Below, one piece after another: positions 31,478 to 40,693 of a stretch of DNA of 64,000 nucleotides (within the stretch, counting starts at the first letter, position 1; each line of letters opens with the position of its first letter). Made by a program: the position numbers and the translations under genes. The notes below the pieces were generated by a model that saw only the letters and a program-made list of their open reading frames with translations, was not told the DNA's origin and ran no database searches. The stretch lies in assembly GCA_965119685.1 (NCBI GenBank), contig OZ221971.1:2294001-2358000 (forward strand), read 5' to 3'. The DNA comes from Merdibacter sp965119685. GTDB lineage: Bacteria; Bacillota_I; Bacilli_A; Erysipelotrichales; Erysipelotrichaceae.

Positions 31478-32776
31478 TCATATCTTATCAATTTGATCTA
31501 TTGCATAAAGCGGCAGATTGACGAGCCATTCTTCTTTTTTGTAATCAGACATCGATGTTCGGACAGAAATTTCAAGCGAATATTTTTCCCGATAGGTTTT
31601 CAAGCTCTTCGCCTTGAGATTTACTTCCGCCTTTACCTCAACAGGAATAATCTGCTCTCCCGTATCAACGATAAAATCAATCTCGCAAGAACCTCTGTCA
31701 TTGGTGTAATAGTAAATGTCTAAACCCTCGATAGTTTTTAACTGCTGACAAACATACTGCTCTGTGAGCGCGCCTTTGAATTCGACAAAAAGGCCGTTGC
31801 CCTCAATCAAGGTACGCTGTCGAAGTCCCGCCATACAACCAAGAAGCCCGACGTCTACCACAAACAGCTTAAATGCTTTTAAGTCCTCATACGCCCGTAA
31901 AGGAATTTTGGACGTATTCACTCGGCTGACCTTATGGATCAGGCCGCAATCACAAAGCCACATCATTGCGGCTTCATACTCTTTTGCGCGAGCGCCCTCA
32001 CGAACCAGACCATAGATGAACTTTTTGTTTTCTTTGGCAAGCTGGGAAGGAATACTGTTCCACAGCATACGAAGTCTTGGAACAATTTCATTTGGAGCAT
32101 GCTTGGAGAAATCCTGTTCATAGGCAGTAAGAATCCGTTTTTGAATTTCACGAACCTCATTAAAGTCTTTATTCTCCGTAAAGCTTTGTACAGCTTCGGG
32201 CATACCGCCAACAAAGTAGTAATGCTTTAAGGCATCGATATATGTCTGTTTAAAGCCGGTAATCATCTCATAGTCTTGCTTGTCAAGAAGTTCAGCAAAT
32301 TGTTCTTTACCGGTTGCCATCAAAAATTCCTTGAAAGAAAGAGGATAGAGTTTCAAAAAATCCACTTTGCCCACAGGGAAAGAGGTCCCTTGATGCAAGG
32401 CAATACCGAGCAGCGAACCGGCACACACAATATGATACTGCGGCGCATTTTCATAGAAATATTTAAGAGATGCCAGCGCTCTTGGAACTTCTTGCACTTC
32501 ATCAAAAATCAACAAGGAACTGTTCGGATCAATTTTGTGACCTGCATATAACTCCAACCCCATCATCAGGCGGTCTGTATCCAAGTCGGAGGCAAATAAC
32601 TCCGCCATTCCGGAATTGGCGTCAAAATTAATATATACCGTATCCGCATACTCCTGTCTGCCAAACTCTTTCATTAGCCAAGTCTTGCCGACCTGACGTG
32701 CACCTTCGATAATCAACGGCTTGCGGTGTTTACTTTGTTTCCATTTCAGTAATTTTTCCATTGCGGTTCGATACAT
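31478..32776 (-). CDS. AAA ATPase with DUF4143 domain
   Basis: A 432-residue ATPase of the COG1373 type. Walker A is GARQVGKT (25-32), Walker B LLIFDEVQE (88-96), then a sensor region CAGSLLGI. The C-terminal part is DUF4143, with EIDFIVDTGEQIIPVEVKAE, a nuclease-like E-x-K patch. The function of this widespread, mobile family is not established. The ATG at 32776 follows GGAGGT at 7 nt. The stop overlaps the upstream alternative start of mrr, so both are one transcript. The composition is AT-rich like mrr. Confidence 0.88.
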   Translation of the reverse strand: MYRTAMEKLLKWKQSKHRKPLIIEGARQVGKTWLMKEFGRQEYADTVYINFDANSGMAELFASDLDTDRLMMGLELYAGHKIDPNSSLLIFDEVQEVPRALASLKYFYENAPQYHIVCAGSLLGIALHQGTSFPVGKVDFLKLYPLSFKEFLMATGKEQFAELLDKQDYEMITGFKQTYIDALKHYYFVGGMPEAVQSFTENKDFNEVREIQKRILTAYEQDFSKHAPNEIVPRLRMLWNSIPSQLAKENKKFIYGLVREGARAKEYEAAMMWLCDCGLIHKVSRVNTSKIPLRAYEDLKAFKLFVVDVGLLGCMAGLRQRTLIEGNGLFVEFKGALTEQYVCQQLKTIEGLDIYYYTNDRGSCEIDFIVDTGEQIIPVEVKAEVNLKAKSLKTYREKYSLEISVRTSMSDYKKEEWLVNLPLYAIDQIDKI

Positions 32777-33200
32777 ACACACACCTCCGTTATCATAATG
32801 CAGATATAGTATATCACAAAATAACAAAAATTACAGCGAATTTTCGTGAATCTACTACACTTTTTACGCCGAATAAAGTAGATAAGGAATGCTTCTCCCG
32901 CCTTACAGGCAAGAGAGGAACAGACTCCAATAAACAAATAAAATAATAGAGCAGTCAACCACAACGGCTTGCTGCTCTTTTTAAAAACCGAATTTATGTA
33001 TTTTTTGAATGAAGCTTGCCTATGGATAGCTGCTGATTGTTCGTTTAATCACAGTATCCGTTTTTGCTTTATCTTCCTGCTTCGGCTGTTTTTCATTTAT
33101 CGAAGCCCCTCGGCAATCAGCATAACAATATGAGTGAACTGCCGCGAAAATACGACATGACCTTTTCCTAACGAAACACCATCTGCCGTTTTGACCATCC
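32777..33200. other. intergenic region bounding the AT-rich island
   Basis: About 420 bases. It holds a TATACT-type -10 for the ATPase gene (32808-32813, - strand), a short + strand reading frame ending at 32946 that may be the 3' tail of a lost gene, and the terminator right after it. The last 200 bases carry nothing I can name. Confidence 0.45.
32948..32983 (+). terminator. orphan intrinsic terminator
   Basis: AGAGCAG (32948-32954) pairs with CTGCTCT (32972-32978), followed by TTTT. No intact + strand gene precedes it. Confidence 0.55.
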
Positions 33201-34043
33201 TCAGGCTTCGATCAGATGAAAGTGGACAAATGCCTGATAAAGACCGTCCTGATCTACATCGCCCGTCACATAATCGGCCGCCGCTTTCGTCTCTTCCCCG
33301 CCGCTGCCCATCGCTACGCCCACAGCGCAGTGCTTCAGCATGGGAATATCCACCTGTGCATCGCCAAAGGCAAAGGTATCCGCCAAATCCACATGGAGAT
33401 ACGCTAACAAACGATCGATCGCCACCGCTTTATCCACGTTTGCCACACCCAGATCGCCAAACAGCGCAATCTCGCCTTTTCCGCCCCAAGTGCCCGCCTT
33501 CAAAGACGGGAAAGCGGCCTTGGCGTCCAGATAATCCTGATAGCTCTCCAAGATGAAGCTGATCTTGTTCACGTCGCTTCGATAGAGGTCCGCTTGAAAT
33601 ATCATCTCCGGAAACATCTGCCGCACGCCAACCGTCTCCTGCGCCCGCTTTCCTTTGCGCTGCTGATAGAGTCGGATTACGTTTTCACCCCGCTGATCAA
33701 AATGAGCGCTGGCATACAGACCGCTGTTGCATTCCAGATAAAATTCCAGCCCGCGATTGTGTAACCAATCGACGACTTCGCGCGCCTGTTGCTGTGACAG
33801 CGTTTGCGCATAGACCTCTTTCCCGTGATGCTCCACATAACAGCCGTTGCCGCCGATCATGCCATCCAAGCCGATCTCCCAGATTTCCTCATATACCTCT
33901 GCCTTACTGCGGCCGGTACAGATATAGACGCGATGCCCGTTGGCACGCGCTCCTTGAATCGCTTTGACTGCCGAAGCGGGGATCTGATTCTCATAGTCTG
34001 TCAGCGTTCCGTCCACATCGATAAAGATGACCTTTTCCTGCAT
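33201..34043 (-). CDS. HAD-IIB (Cof-type) phosphatase
   Basis: A 280-residue HAD-superfamily phosphatase of the Cof subfamily, which dephosphorylates sugar phosphates or cofactors such as FMN. Motif I is FIDVDGTLTD, motif II ICTGRS, and motif IV GDAQVDIPML, with a C2-type cap between. The start follows AGGAGG. It lies 236 nt downstream of trxB with no strong terminator between, so it may be a distal gene of the uvrA operon or separate. The substrate is unknown. Confidence 0.9.
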   Translation of the reverse strand: MQEKVIFIDVDGTLTDYENQIPASAVKAIQGARANGHRVYICTGRSKAEVYEEIWEIGLDGMIGGNGCYVEHHGKEVYAQTLSQQQAREVVDWLHNRGLEFYLECNSGLYASAHFDQRGENVIRLYQQRKGKRAQETVGVRQMFPEMIFQADLYRSDVNKISFILESYQDYLDAKAAFPSLKAGTWGGKGEIALFGDLGVANVDKAVAIDRLLAYLHVDLADTFAFGDAQVDIPMLKHCAVGVAMGSGGEETKAAADYVTGDVDQDGLYQAFVHFHLIEA

Positions 34044-34165
34044 GTTCCTCTCCTCCTTACGCGCTTGGTTTCTTTTTGCTTATGTTTTGAATTGCACACA
34101 CGCTTATCGGCCTTTATCCCTTATGCCATTCGTTTTAGCGTAAAACTGCTGAGCATCCTTCATAA

Positions 34166-34201
34166 AGCTGCCTACCGCCTCATCTGCGCTTACAGGCAGC
34201 T
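34166..34201 (-). terminator. possible weak terminator after trxB
   Basis: AGCTGCCT and AGGCAGCT form a perfect 8-bp stem, followed only by TTTATG on the - strand. Confidence 0.35.
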
Positions 34202-34279
34202 CACCAGATGCCATCTGCGGCTTCTCATGCGTACAGATGAGACATGGAAGAACTTTCCAAAGAGAGCGACGCGTCAACC

Positions 34280-35203
34280 TCAGACGCCCTTGATCTCATG
34301 AAACGCATGCTGAGCGGCATTTGCACCGTCGCCCGCAGCCGTCACCACCTGACGCAGCGGCTTTTGTACCGCATCGCCGACGCCGTAAATCCCTTTCACT
34401 TTCGTCTCGTTATTTTCATCGACGAGCAGATAGCCCTTGTCATCACAAACCGCTAATCCCGCCAAAAAGCCGGTTGCCGGATCTGCCCCCACATACGGGA
34501 ATACGCCGGATACCGCTAATCTTTGGCACTCGCCGCTCTGTGTGGATGCGATCACCAAACCGTTCACCCGCACGCCGTCATCCAAAATCTCCTTAGGCAC
34601 ATGCTTGCGGATGATTTCGATCCGCTCATTCTCCATCACCTGCTTTTGCACATGTGCCTCGGCACGGAACACATCACGGCGAATGACGATATACACCTTC
34701 TTGGCAAACTGTGTGAGATACAGCGCCTCCTCTAACGCCGCATTGCCGCCGCCGATCACCGCGACATCCTGATCCTTGAAAAACGCGCCGTCACACACCG
34801 CGCAATACGATACGCCACGGCCGATGTTTTCCTCTTCTCCCGGAATGTGCAGCATTCGTTCCTGCGTACCGCTGGCAACGATGAGCGCCTTGCACGTATA
34901 GCTGCTTCCATCCGCGCAAGCCACACACTTTAACTCTCTCTCATCTTGAACGGCAACCACTTCGCCATAGGCGTACGCCGCGCCGAAACTGGTCGCATGG
35001 GCAAACATCTGCGCCGCCAGATCTGCACCCGGAATGCTTTGAATGCCCGGCCAGTTGCTGATTTCGTTCGTCTTGATGAGCTTGCCTCCCGGCGCTCCCA
35101 TCTCTAAAATCAGCGTCGATAAGCCTGCCCGGCTGCCATAGATCGCCGCGCTCATCCCTCCCGGCCCGGCGCCGATGATTATAAGATCGTAGTATCGCTC
35201 CAT
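34280..35203 (-). CDS. trxB: thioredoxin reductase
   Basis: A 307-residue NADPH-dependent thioredoxin reductase. FAD binding: GAGPGGMSAAIYGSRAG. The redox pair is C134/C137 in CAVCD. NADPH binding: VIGGGNAALEEA. C-terminal FAD contact: GIYGVGDA. It keeps thioredoxin reduced for reductases and for peroxiredoxins such as the PrxQ encoded at 26524-26985. The ATG at 35203 has AAAGGAGG at 8 nt and lies inside the end of the lgt fusion gene (25-nt overlap), so the two are coupled. Confidence 0.95.
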   Translation of the reverse strand: MERYYDLIIIGAGPGGMSAAIYGSRAGLSTLILEMGAPGGKLIKTNEISNWPGIQSIPGADLAAQMFAHATSFGAAYAYGEVVAVQDERELKCVACADGSSYTCKALIVASGTQERMLHIPGEEENIGRGVSYCAVCDGAFFKDQDVAVIGGGNAALEEALYLTQFAKKVYIVIRRDVFRAEAHVQKQVMENERIEIIRKHVPKEILDDGVRVNGLVIASTQSGECQRLAVSGVFPYVGADPATGFLAGLAVCDDKGYLLVDENNETKVKGIYGVGDAVQKPLRQVVTAAGDGANAAQHAFHEIKGV

Positions 35204-36657
35204 TCGTGCTCCTCCTTTACCAATGCACTTAACTCATGAAAATCGTGAATAACCGCGCAGGGCTTTGCCGCGCGCAGCGCTTCCTCCCGCGTCTTGTCTT
35301 GGACAAAAGCGACGCTGTATGCCGCCATCGCCTTTGCCGCCTGTATATCGCCCAAAGAATCGCCGACATAGATGACGTCATCCTGATTGTGTCCCAGCTG
35401 TTGACACGCCTGCACGAGTCCCTGCGGATGCGGCTTAGGCTTCTGTAACTCATCGCCGCCCAGCACAAGGGTGAAATACTGCGTCAAGTCCGCTTGGCAT
35501 AGTCCCATCATGACGACATCCTTCATCTTATTGGAGACGACCGCCATCGGATACCCCAGCATCTTCAGCTCGCCTAACACCTCTTTGACCCCCTCGATGG
35601 GCTTGATATACGCATCGTGATGCGCGATGTTATATTCCCGATAGATGCGGATCGCTTCCTCCACGCTTTGCGCATCGTCGAAGTATTTGCGAAAGCTCTC
35701 CTGCAAAGGCGGACCGAAAAACGCATCCCTCTCCGCCTGCGTCAGCGTCCTTTGCGGACACAGCGTCTGCATCGTATGCTGAAAAGACGCGTCCACCAGC
35801 GCTCTGGAATCGATCAGCGTGCCATCCAGGTCAAACAAAATCGCCGGCAGTTCCCTGCGAAACGGCCACACCTTGGCAAACAGTGCGTCAAAGACCCCGA
35901 TGATGCCCAAAATGCCGATGACGACAAACAGCAGCGACACTAACTGCGCCACCCGCAGTCCGCCGGCCATCAATGCATCGCTGCGCATCGATTCGATCAC
36001 AAAGCGCACAACGCCGTACCACGCAAAATACGCCCATGCCAAATCACCGCGCTTTCTTCTCCCGTGGCGCTTATACACAAAGGTGATCAGCACAAATCCC
36101 AGCAGATTCGCCGCACTCTCATAAAGAAAGGTCGGTTCCCGATACGCGCCGTTAATCAGCATGCGCTCCTTGATGAACTGCGGCCAGCCGTTATAATACG
36201 ATGCGTCGACGATACCGCCAAACGCCTCCTGATTGATAAAGTTGCCCCAGCGCCCCAGCGCCTGTGCGATGAGGATGTTGGGAAAGATCGCATCCATGAC
36301 CCGTAACCCGTTCACCTTGCGGCGGTGAAAATACCATACGCCAAAGGCGATGCCGGCAATCAGGCCGCCATGGATCGCCAGCCCGCCTTCCCAGATGTAG
36401 AAGATGCGCAAGGGATTTTGCACATACAGCTCATTCCATTCAAAGATCACATAGTAGATGCGGGCGCCGATGATGGCGATAAACAGCATCGGCACAAAGA
36501 AATCCTCCAAAATGTTATTTTGATAGCCCCATCTGCGCAGTGTGCGGACACTGAGCGCATAGGCGATGATGGCGCCGCTCAAAATCAGCACGGCATACCA
36601 TGTGATATGCACGCCGCCGATGCTCAAGAGGATGCGGCTAGTTGGAAACAGCTCCAT
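35179..36657 (-). CDS. lgt: Lgt prolipoprotein diacylglyceryl transferase fused to a PpaX-like HAD phosphatase
   Basis: A 492-residue fusion. Residues 1-265 are Lgt, the membrane enzyme that lipidates prolipoproteins: seven hydrophobic segments, H96 in GGLAIHGG and the signature GRWGNFINQEAFG (135-147). Residues 270-492 are a HAD phosphatase: D276 and D278 (FDLDGT), S375-N376 (VVSN), K406/K408 and G-D433-SLGD. In B. subtilis hprK, lgt and ppaX are consecutive genes, and PpaX is a pyrophosphatase; here the second and third are one continuous frame without a stop. The ATG at 36657 has AAGGAGG at 7 nt and overlaps the hprK end by 20 nt. PpaX identity is inferred from order and fold. Confidence 0.9.
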   Translation of the reverse strand: MELFPTSRILLSIGGVHITWYAVLILSGAIIAYALSVRTLRRWGYQNNILEDFFVPMLFIAIIGARIYYVIFEWNELYVQNPLRIFYIWEGGLAIHGGLIAGIAFGVWYFHRRKVNGLRVMDAIFPNILIAQALGRWGNFINQEAFGGIVDASYYNGWPQFIKERMLINGAYREPTFLYESAANLLGFVLITFVYKRHGRRKRGDLAWAYFAWYGVVRFVIESMRSDALMAGGLRVAQLVSLLFVVIGILGIIGVFDALFAKVWPFRRELPAILFDLDGTLIDSRALVDASFQHTMQTLCPQRTLTQAERDAFFGPPLQESFRKYFDDAQSVEEAIRIYREYNIAHHDAYIKPIEGVKEVLGELKMLGYPMAVVSNKMKDVVMMGLCQADLTQYFTLVLGGDELQKPKPHPQGLVQACQQLGHNQDDVIYVGDSLGDIQAAKAMAAYSVAFVQDKTREEALRAAKPCAVIHDFHELSALVKEEHEWSDTTIL

Positions 36658-37597
36658 CGACTTCCTCCTTGTTCTTCTCGATAAACTCCAATACGCGCTT
36701 TTCAAATTCCTTGGCGGAATCCAAGCCGTTTTTCGCTAACAGATAGTTAGTGACGGCACTCTCGATGATGACGCCCATCGAACGGCCCTCACGCACCGGA
36801 ATGGTGATCTTGGGCACCGCCACATCCAAGATGTTGACCGATTGTTTTTCCTCGATGCCGACACGGTCGTAATTCGCCAGCGGATCAAACTGTTCCAGCG
36901 TGATCTGAATATCGACGTTGGCCTTGCGCAGCACTGCGCCGACGCCATACATGCGCGAAATATTGATTACGCCGACACCGCGCAGCTCCAGCATGCCTTC
37001 CAAAAGCTGCGGCGACTTGCCGACGATGCGGTTGTGAATGCGCGAGCAGTCGACCCGATCGTCCGCCACCAGCTGATGACCCCGGCGGATGAGCTCCAAA
37101 GCGATCTCGCTTTTTCCCATGCCGCTCTCACCGCAGATCAGCACGCCGACGCCGTAGATCATCAAAAGCTCTCCGTGCACCGATACGCTGCGGGCCAGCT
37201 TTTCATCCAGCCACGAGATGATGTTAACGATCGTGTGATTGGTCTTCTCCTCACAGCGAAAGACCGGGAAATTCTTTTTCAGCGCGCATTCCTGCAAGAT
37301 GTGCGGACACTGGTGACCGCGGGTGACGACGATCGCCGGCGTTTCATCTCTCGTCAAAAAATCAAAGGAACGCCGCTGTGCCTCTTCGCTCATCGTATCG
37401 ATATAGGCGATCTCTTTATCGCCTAAGATGACCAAACGCTTCGCCTGAGAGTAATCGAAGAAGCCGGCCAGCTCTAAGCCGGGACGGTTGGTATCCGTCA
37501 GCTCGATCACCCGCTTGAGTGCTTCCTCATCTCCCGTCATCTGCTCAAACTGAAAATAATCGGCAAATTCTTTGACTGTCACATATTTTCCTTCCAT
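36638..37597 (-). CDS. hprK: HPr kinase/phosphorylase
   Basis: A 319-residue bifunctional enzyme that phosphorylates HPr on serine with ATP and removes the phosphate with Pi, releasing pyrophosphate; it controls carbon catabolite repression. H141 (VHGE), Walker A GESGMGKS (156-163), D179/D180 in VADD, and the family signature LRGVGVINI are all present. It lies 2 nt after uvrA and overlaps the Lgt fusion gene, so translation is coupled through uvrA-hprK-lgt. The neighbouring PpaX-like domain could remove the pyrophosphate it makes. Confidence 0.96.
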   Translation of the reverse strand: MEGKYVTVKEFADYFQFEQMTGDEEALKRVIELTDTNRPGLELAGFFDYSQAKRLVILGDKEIAYIDTMSEEAQRRSFDFLTRDETPAIVVTRGHQCPHILQECALKKNFPVFRCEEKTNHTIVNIISWLDEKLARSVSVHGELLMIYGVGVLICGESGMGKSEIALELIRRGHQLVADDRVDCSRIHNRIVGKSPQLLEGMLELRGVGVINISRMYGVGAVLRKANVDIQITLEQFDPLANYDRVGIEEKQSVNILDVAVPKITIPVREGRSMGVIIESAVTNYLLAKNGLDSAKEFEKRVLEFIEKNKEEVDGAVSN

Positions 37598-37599
37598 GC

Positions 37600-40422
37600 C
37601 TACTCCTCCAATAAACGCTTCAAATATGCTCCGGTATGACTGCGCGGGTTGACCGCGATCTGCTCCGGGGTACCGACGGCGACGATCTCGCCGCCCTCAT
37701 CGCCGCCCTCAGGGCCTAAATCGATGAGATAATCCGCGCTCTTGAGCACATCGAGATTGTGCTCGATGACGATGACGGTGTCGCCGTTATCCACGATGCG
37801 CTGCAATACCTCCAAGAGCTTTTTAACGTCGTGGGTATGTAAGCCGGTCGTCGGCTCATCCAACACAAACAGTGTCTTGCCGGTTGCCTTGCGCTGCAAT
37901 TCACTGGCGAGCTTGACGCGCTGCGCCTCGCCTCCCGATAATGTGGTCGCACTTTGTCCCAGCTTGACATAGCCCAATCCGACATCGCGCAGCGTCTGCA
38001 ATTTATGACGGATTTTAGGCACGCTGGCAAAGAAGTCGATAGCTTCCTCCACGCTCATCTCCAGCACGTCGTAGATGTTTTTCCCTTTATAGGTGACCTG
38101 CAAGGTCTCCTCGTTGTAGCGCTTCCCGCCGCACTCCTCGCAAGGGACATAAACGTCGGGGAGAAAGTGCATGGAAATGCGCAGAATGCCATCTCCCTGA
38201 CATGCTTCACAGCGTCCGCCCTTTACGTTAAAGGAGAAGCGTCCCCGGTCATAGCCGCGCATGCGGGCTTCCGGGGTCTGTGCATACAGCTCGCGGATAT
38301 CGTCAAAAACGCCGGTATAGGTCGCCGGGTTGGAACGCGGGGTACGCCCGATCGGGTCCTGATCGATGTCGATGATCTTGTCGATGTGTTCGATCCCCTT
38401 GATCTCTTTATGCTTGCCCGGCTTGATCCGTACCCGTCCTAACGCATGCTGGATACCCTTGGTTAATATCTCATTGACTAAGGAGGACTTTCCGCTGCCG
38501 CTGACACCGCTGACACAGATGAAAGTGCCCAGCGGGAAATCCACCGTGACGTTTTTCAGGTTGTTGCAGGCGGCCTTGACGACGCGCAGCTTGCGTCCGT
38601 TTCCCTTGCGCCGTGTGCGCGGCACCTCGATGCGCATGCGCCCGCTGAGATAAGCGCCGGTGATCGAGTCGGGATTGTCCATCACCTGCTGCGGCGTACC
38701 GGCAGCGACAACCTCCCCGCCGTGAATACCGGCTCCCGGACCGATGTCGATGATATAATCGCTGGCACGCATCGTATCCTCGTCATGCTCGACGACGATC
38801 AAAGAATTGCCTAAGTCGCGCATATCCTTTAACGTATGGATGAGACGGTCGTTATCGCGCTGGTGCAGACCGATGCTCGGCTCATCGAGCACATAGAGCA
38901 CGCCGCTTAAATGACTGCCGATCTGCGTAGCCAGACGGATGCGCTGCGCCTCGCCGCCCGACAAAGAACCGGCGATGCGGTCCAATGTGAGATAGCCTAA
39001 CCCGACATTGTTCAAAAAGCCCAGACGATCCTTGATCTCCTTGACGATCAGCCGGGCGATCTCCTCCTCTTGTCTGCTCAGCTGTAAATTTTCCATGAAG
39101 AGCGCCGCTTCCCGCACGCTCATCGTCGTCCACTCATAGATGTTCTTGCCGCCGACATAGACGCTTAGCGCCTGCTCGTTAAGACGCTTGCCGCCGCAGG
39201 TCGGGCAGGGCATCTCCGCCATGAAGGTGCCTAACCACTCTCTGGACATCGAACTGCTCGTCTCCATGTAACGCCGCTCGATATGCGTGACGATCCCTTC
39301 GATAAACTCCCGTTTTTTAGTCACGTTGCCGCTGCGGGAGTGCAGCGTGTAAGCGATCGGTTCATCCGAGCCATACAGCAGCAGATCCATCTCGCGCTTC
39401 CCGATCTGCTCAATCGGCGTATCCAGTGAGATATGGTAATGATGGAGCAGTGCCGCAAAGCGCTGCCATTCCAGATTTTCCGTATTGACGATGTTTTTGT
39501 AATAGACGATTCCGCCCTGTGCAATGCTTTTGGAGCGATCGGGGATGAGATAGTCGATGTCGACCTTCTGCGTGATTCCCAAGCCCTTACAGTGCGGACA
39601 AGCGCCAAAGGGCGCGTTAAAGGAAAACAGCTTCGGCTCCAGCTTGGGAATCGAGAAGCCGCAGTATTTGCAGGCATAGTTGCTGGAAAACAGCATTTCC
39701 TCTTCTCCGTAAGCGACCACGGCCAAGCCATCGCTCAGCTTCAGCGCGCTCTCTAAGGAATCGTGCAAACGGGAGCGGTCATCGCTTTTGACGATACGGT
39801 CGACCACGACGTCGATGTCGTGCTTCTTGTTTTTCTCCAGCTGCTCCACCTCTTCGAGCACGCGTACCTCACCGTCGATGCGCACGCGCACATAGCCCTC
39901 TTTGGTGAGCTTGGCGAGCAAGTCCTTATGCGTCCCCTTCTTCCCCTTGACGATCGGAGCGAGGATCACCATGCGGGTGCGCTGAGGCAGCTCCATGATG
40001 CGGTCGATCATCTGCTTGATCGTCTGCGAGGTGATCGGCTCATGATGCGTCGGACAATAGGGTACGCCGATACGGGCGTACAAAAGACGCAAGTAATCGT
40101 AGATTTCGGTTACGGTTCCCACGGTGGAACGGGGGTTGTTGCTGGTCGTCTTCTGATCGATCGAAATCGCCGGGGACAGCCCCTCGATACTGTCGACCTC
40201 CGGCTTCTCGCTGTTGCCTAAAAACTGCCGCGCATACGCGCTCAGCGATTCCACATACCGCCGCTGTCCCTCCGCATAGATCGTATCAAACGCCAGCGAT
40301 GTCTTTCCCGAGCCGGAGACGCCGGTCATGATGACAAAGCGATCCCTTGGCACGTTGACATCGATATGCTTCAAATTATTTTCTCTCGCCCCTTTAATGA
40401 CGATCCAATCCTTATTCATCAT
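37600..40422 (-). CDS. uvrA: UvrABC system protein A
   Basis: A 940-residue excision-repair damage sensor. It has two ABC ATPase modules: GVSGSGKTSL near residue 35 and GVSGSGKSSL in the second half, with LSGGEAQRIRLA and LSGGEAQRVKLA signatures. Zinc modules are visible as CKYCG...CPHC, CPTCGG and CEAC...CEECGG. Full length for the family. Two ATGs in a row at the start follow a weak GAGGTG. It heads the operon uvrA-hprK-lgt::ppaX-trxB. The IS30 element lies just upstream of its promoter. uvrB is at 49960-51936 in another operon. Confidence 0.97.
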   Translation of the reverse strand: MMNKDWIVIKGARENNLKHIDVNVPRDRFVIMTGVSGSGKTSLAFDTIYAEGQRRYVESLSAYARQFLGNSEKPEVDSIEGLSPAISIDQKTTSNNPRSTVGTVTEIYDYLRLLYARIGVPYCPTHHEPITSQTIKQMIDRIMELPQRTRMVILAPIVKGKKGTHKDLLAKLTKEGYVRVRIDGEVRVLEEVEQLEKNKKHDIDVVVDRIVKSDDRSRLHDSLESALKLSDGLAVVAYGEEEMLFSSNYACKYCGFSIPKLEPKLFSFNAPFGACPHCKGLGITQKVDIDYLIPDRSKSIAQGGIVYYKNIVNTENLEWQRFAALLHHYHISLDTPIEQIGKREMDLLLYGSDEPIAYTLHSRSGNVTKKREFIEGIVTHIERRYMETSSSMSREWLGTFMAEMPCPTCGGKRLNEQALSVYVGGKNIYEWTTMSVREAALFMENLQLSRQEEEIARLIVKEIKDRLGFLNNVGLGYLTLDRIAGSLSGGEAQRIRLATQIGSHLSGVLYVLDEPSIGLHQRDNDRLIHTLKDMRDLGNSLIVVEHDEDTMRASDYIIDIGPGAGIHGGEVVAAGTPQQVMDNPDSITGAYLSGRMRIEVPRTRRKGNGRKLRVVKAACNNLKNVTVDFPLGTFICVSGVSGSGKSSLVNEILTKGIQHALGRVRIKPGKHKEIKGIEHIDKIIDIDQDPIGRTPRSNPATYTGVFDDIRELYAQTPEARMRGYDRGRFSFNVKGGRCEACQGDGILRISMHFLPDVYVPCEECGGKRYNEETLQVTYKGKNIYDVLEMSVEEAIDFFASVPKIRHKLQTLRDVGLGYVKLGQSATTLSGGEAQRVKLASELQRKATGKTLFVLDEPTTGLHTHDVKKLLEVLQRIVDNGDTVIVIEHNLDVLKSADYLIDLGPEGGDEGGEIVAVGTPEQIAVNPRSHTGAYLKRLLEE

Positions 40423-40501
40423 CAGTCACCTCATTCTATCTTTTGCCTTGCCATCGCAAAGCATACATACAGCAGTTTCCAATTCTTCCTGTATCTCGTA
40501 T

Positions 40502-40507
40502 ATTATA
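40502..40507 (-). promoter_or_regulatory. -10 box of the uvrA operon
   Basis: TATAAT on the - strand, 80 nt before the uvrA start. The -35 region (about 40525-40530) is poor. The IS30 left end is about 45 nt upstream of this box. Confidence 0.45.
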
Positions 40508-40551
40508 CCCCAGCAAAGTGTTTTTCGCACTTCATTCGCGCAAAAAATGGC

Positions 40552-40585
40552 TTTTGCTGAAGTGAAAAGTTTATTTCCACTTTGA
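40552..40585 (+). repeat. IS30 left terminal inverted repeat
   Basis: 34 bp, exact reverse complement of 42232-42265. Confidence 0.9.
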
Positions 40586-40601
40586 ACAGTGAAAAGTGGA
40601 T

Positions 40602-40657
40602 TTTAGTCTTTCACTTATTTCCACTTCCACTTATGTTGCATTTAGTCTTACACTTAT
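40602..40657 (+). repeat. subterminal direct repeats in the IS left end
   Basis: TTTAGTCTTTCACTTAT (40602-40618) and TTTAGTCTTACACTTAT (40641-40657) differ at one base. The core TTAGTCTTACAC recurs at 42047-42058 near the right end, and ATTTTAGTC occurs inverted at 42070-42078. Confidence 0.7.
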
Positions 40658-40693
40658 CCTGTCCCTCAGTCGCCGGAAAGGCTGGTATCCATC

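Noticed and set aside
40423..40551. LexA/SOS box upstream of uvrA
   Set aside because: No GAAC-N4-GTTC-type dyad could be found near the uvrA or uvrB promoters by eye.
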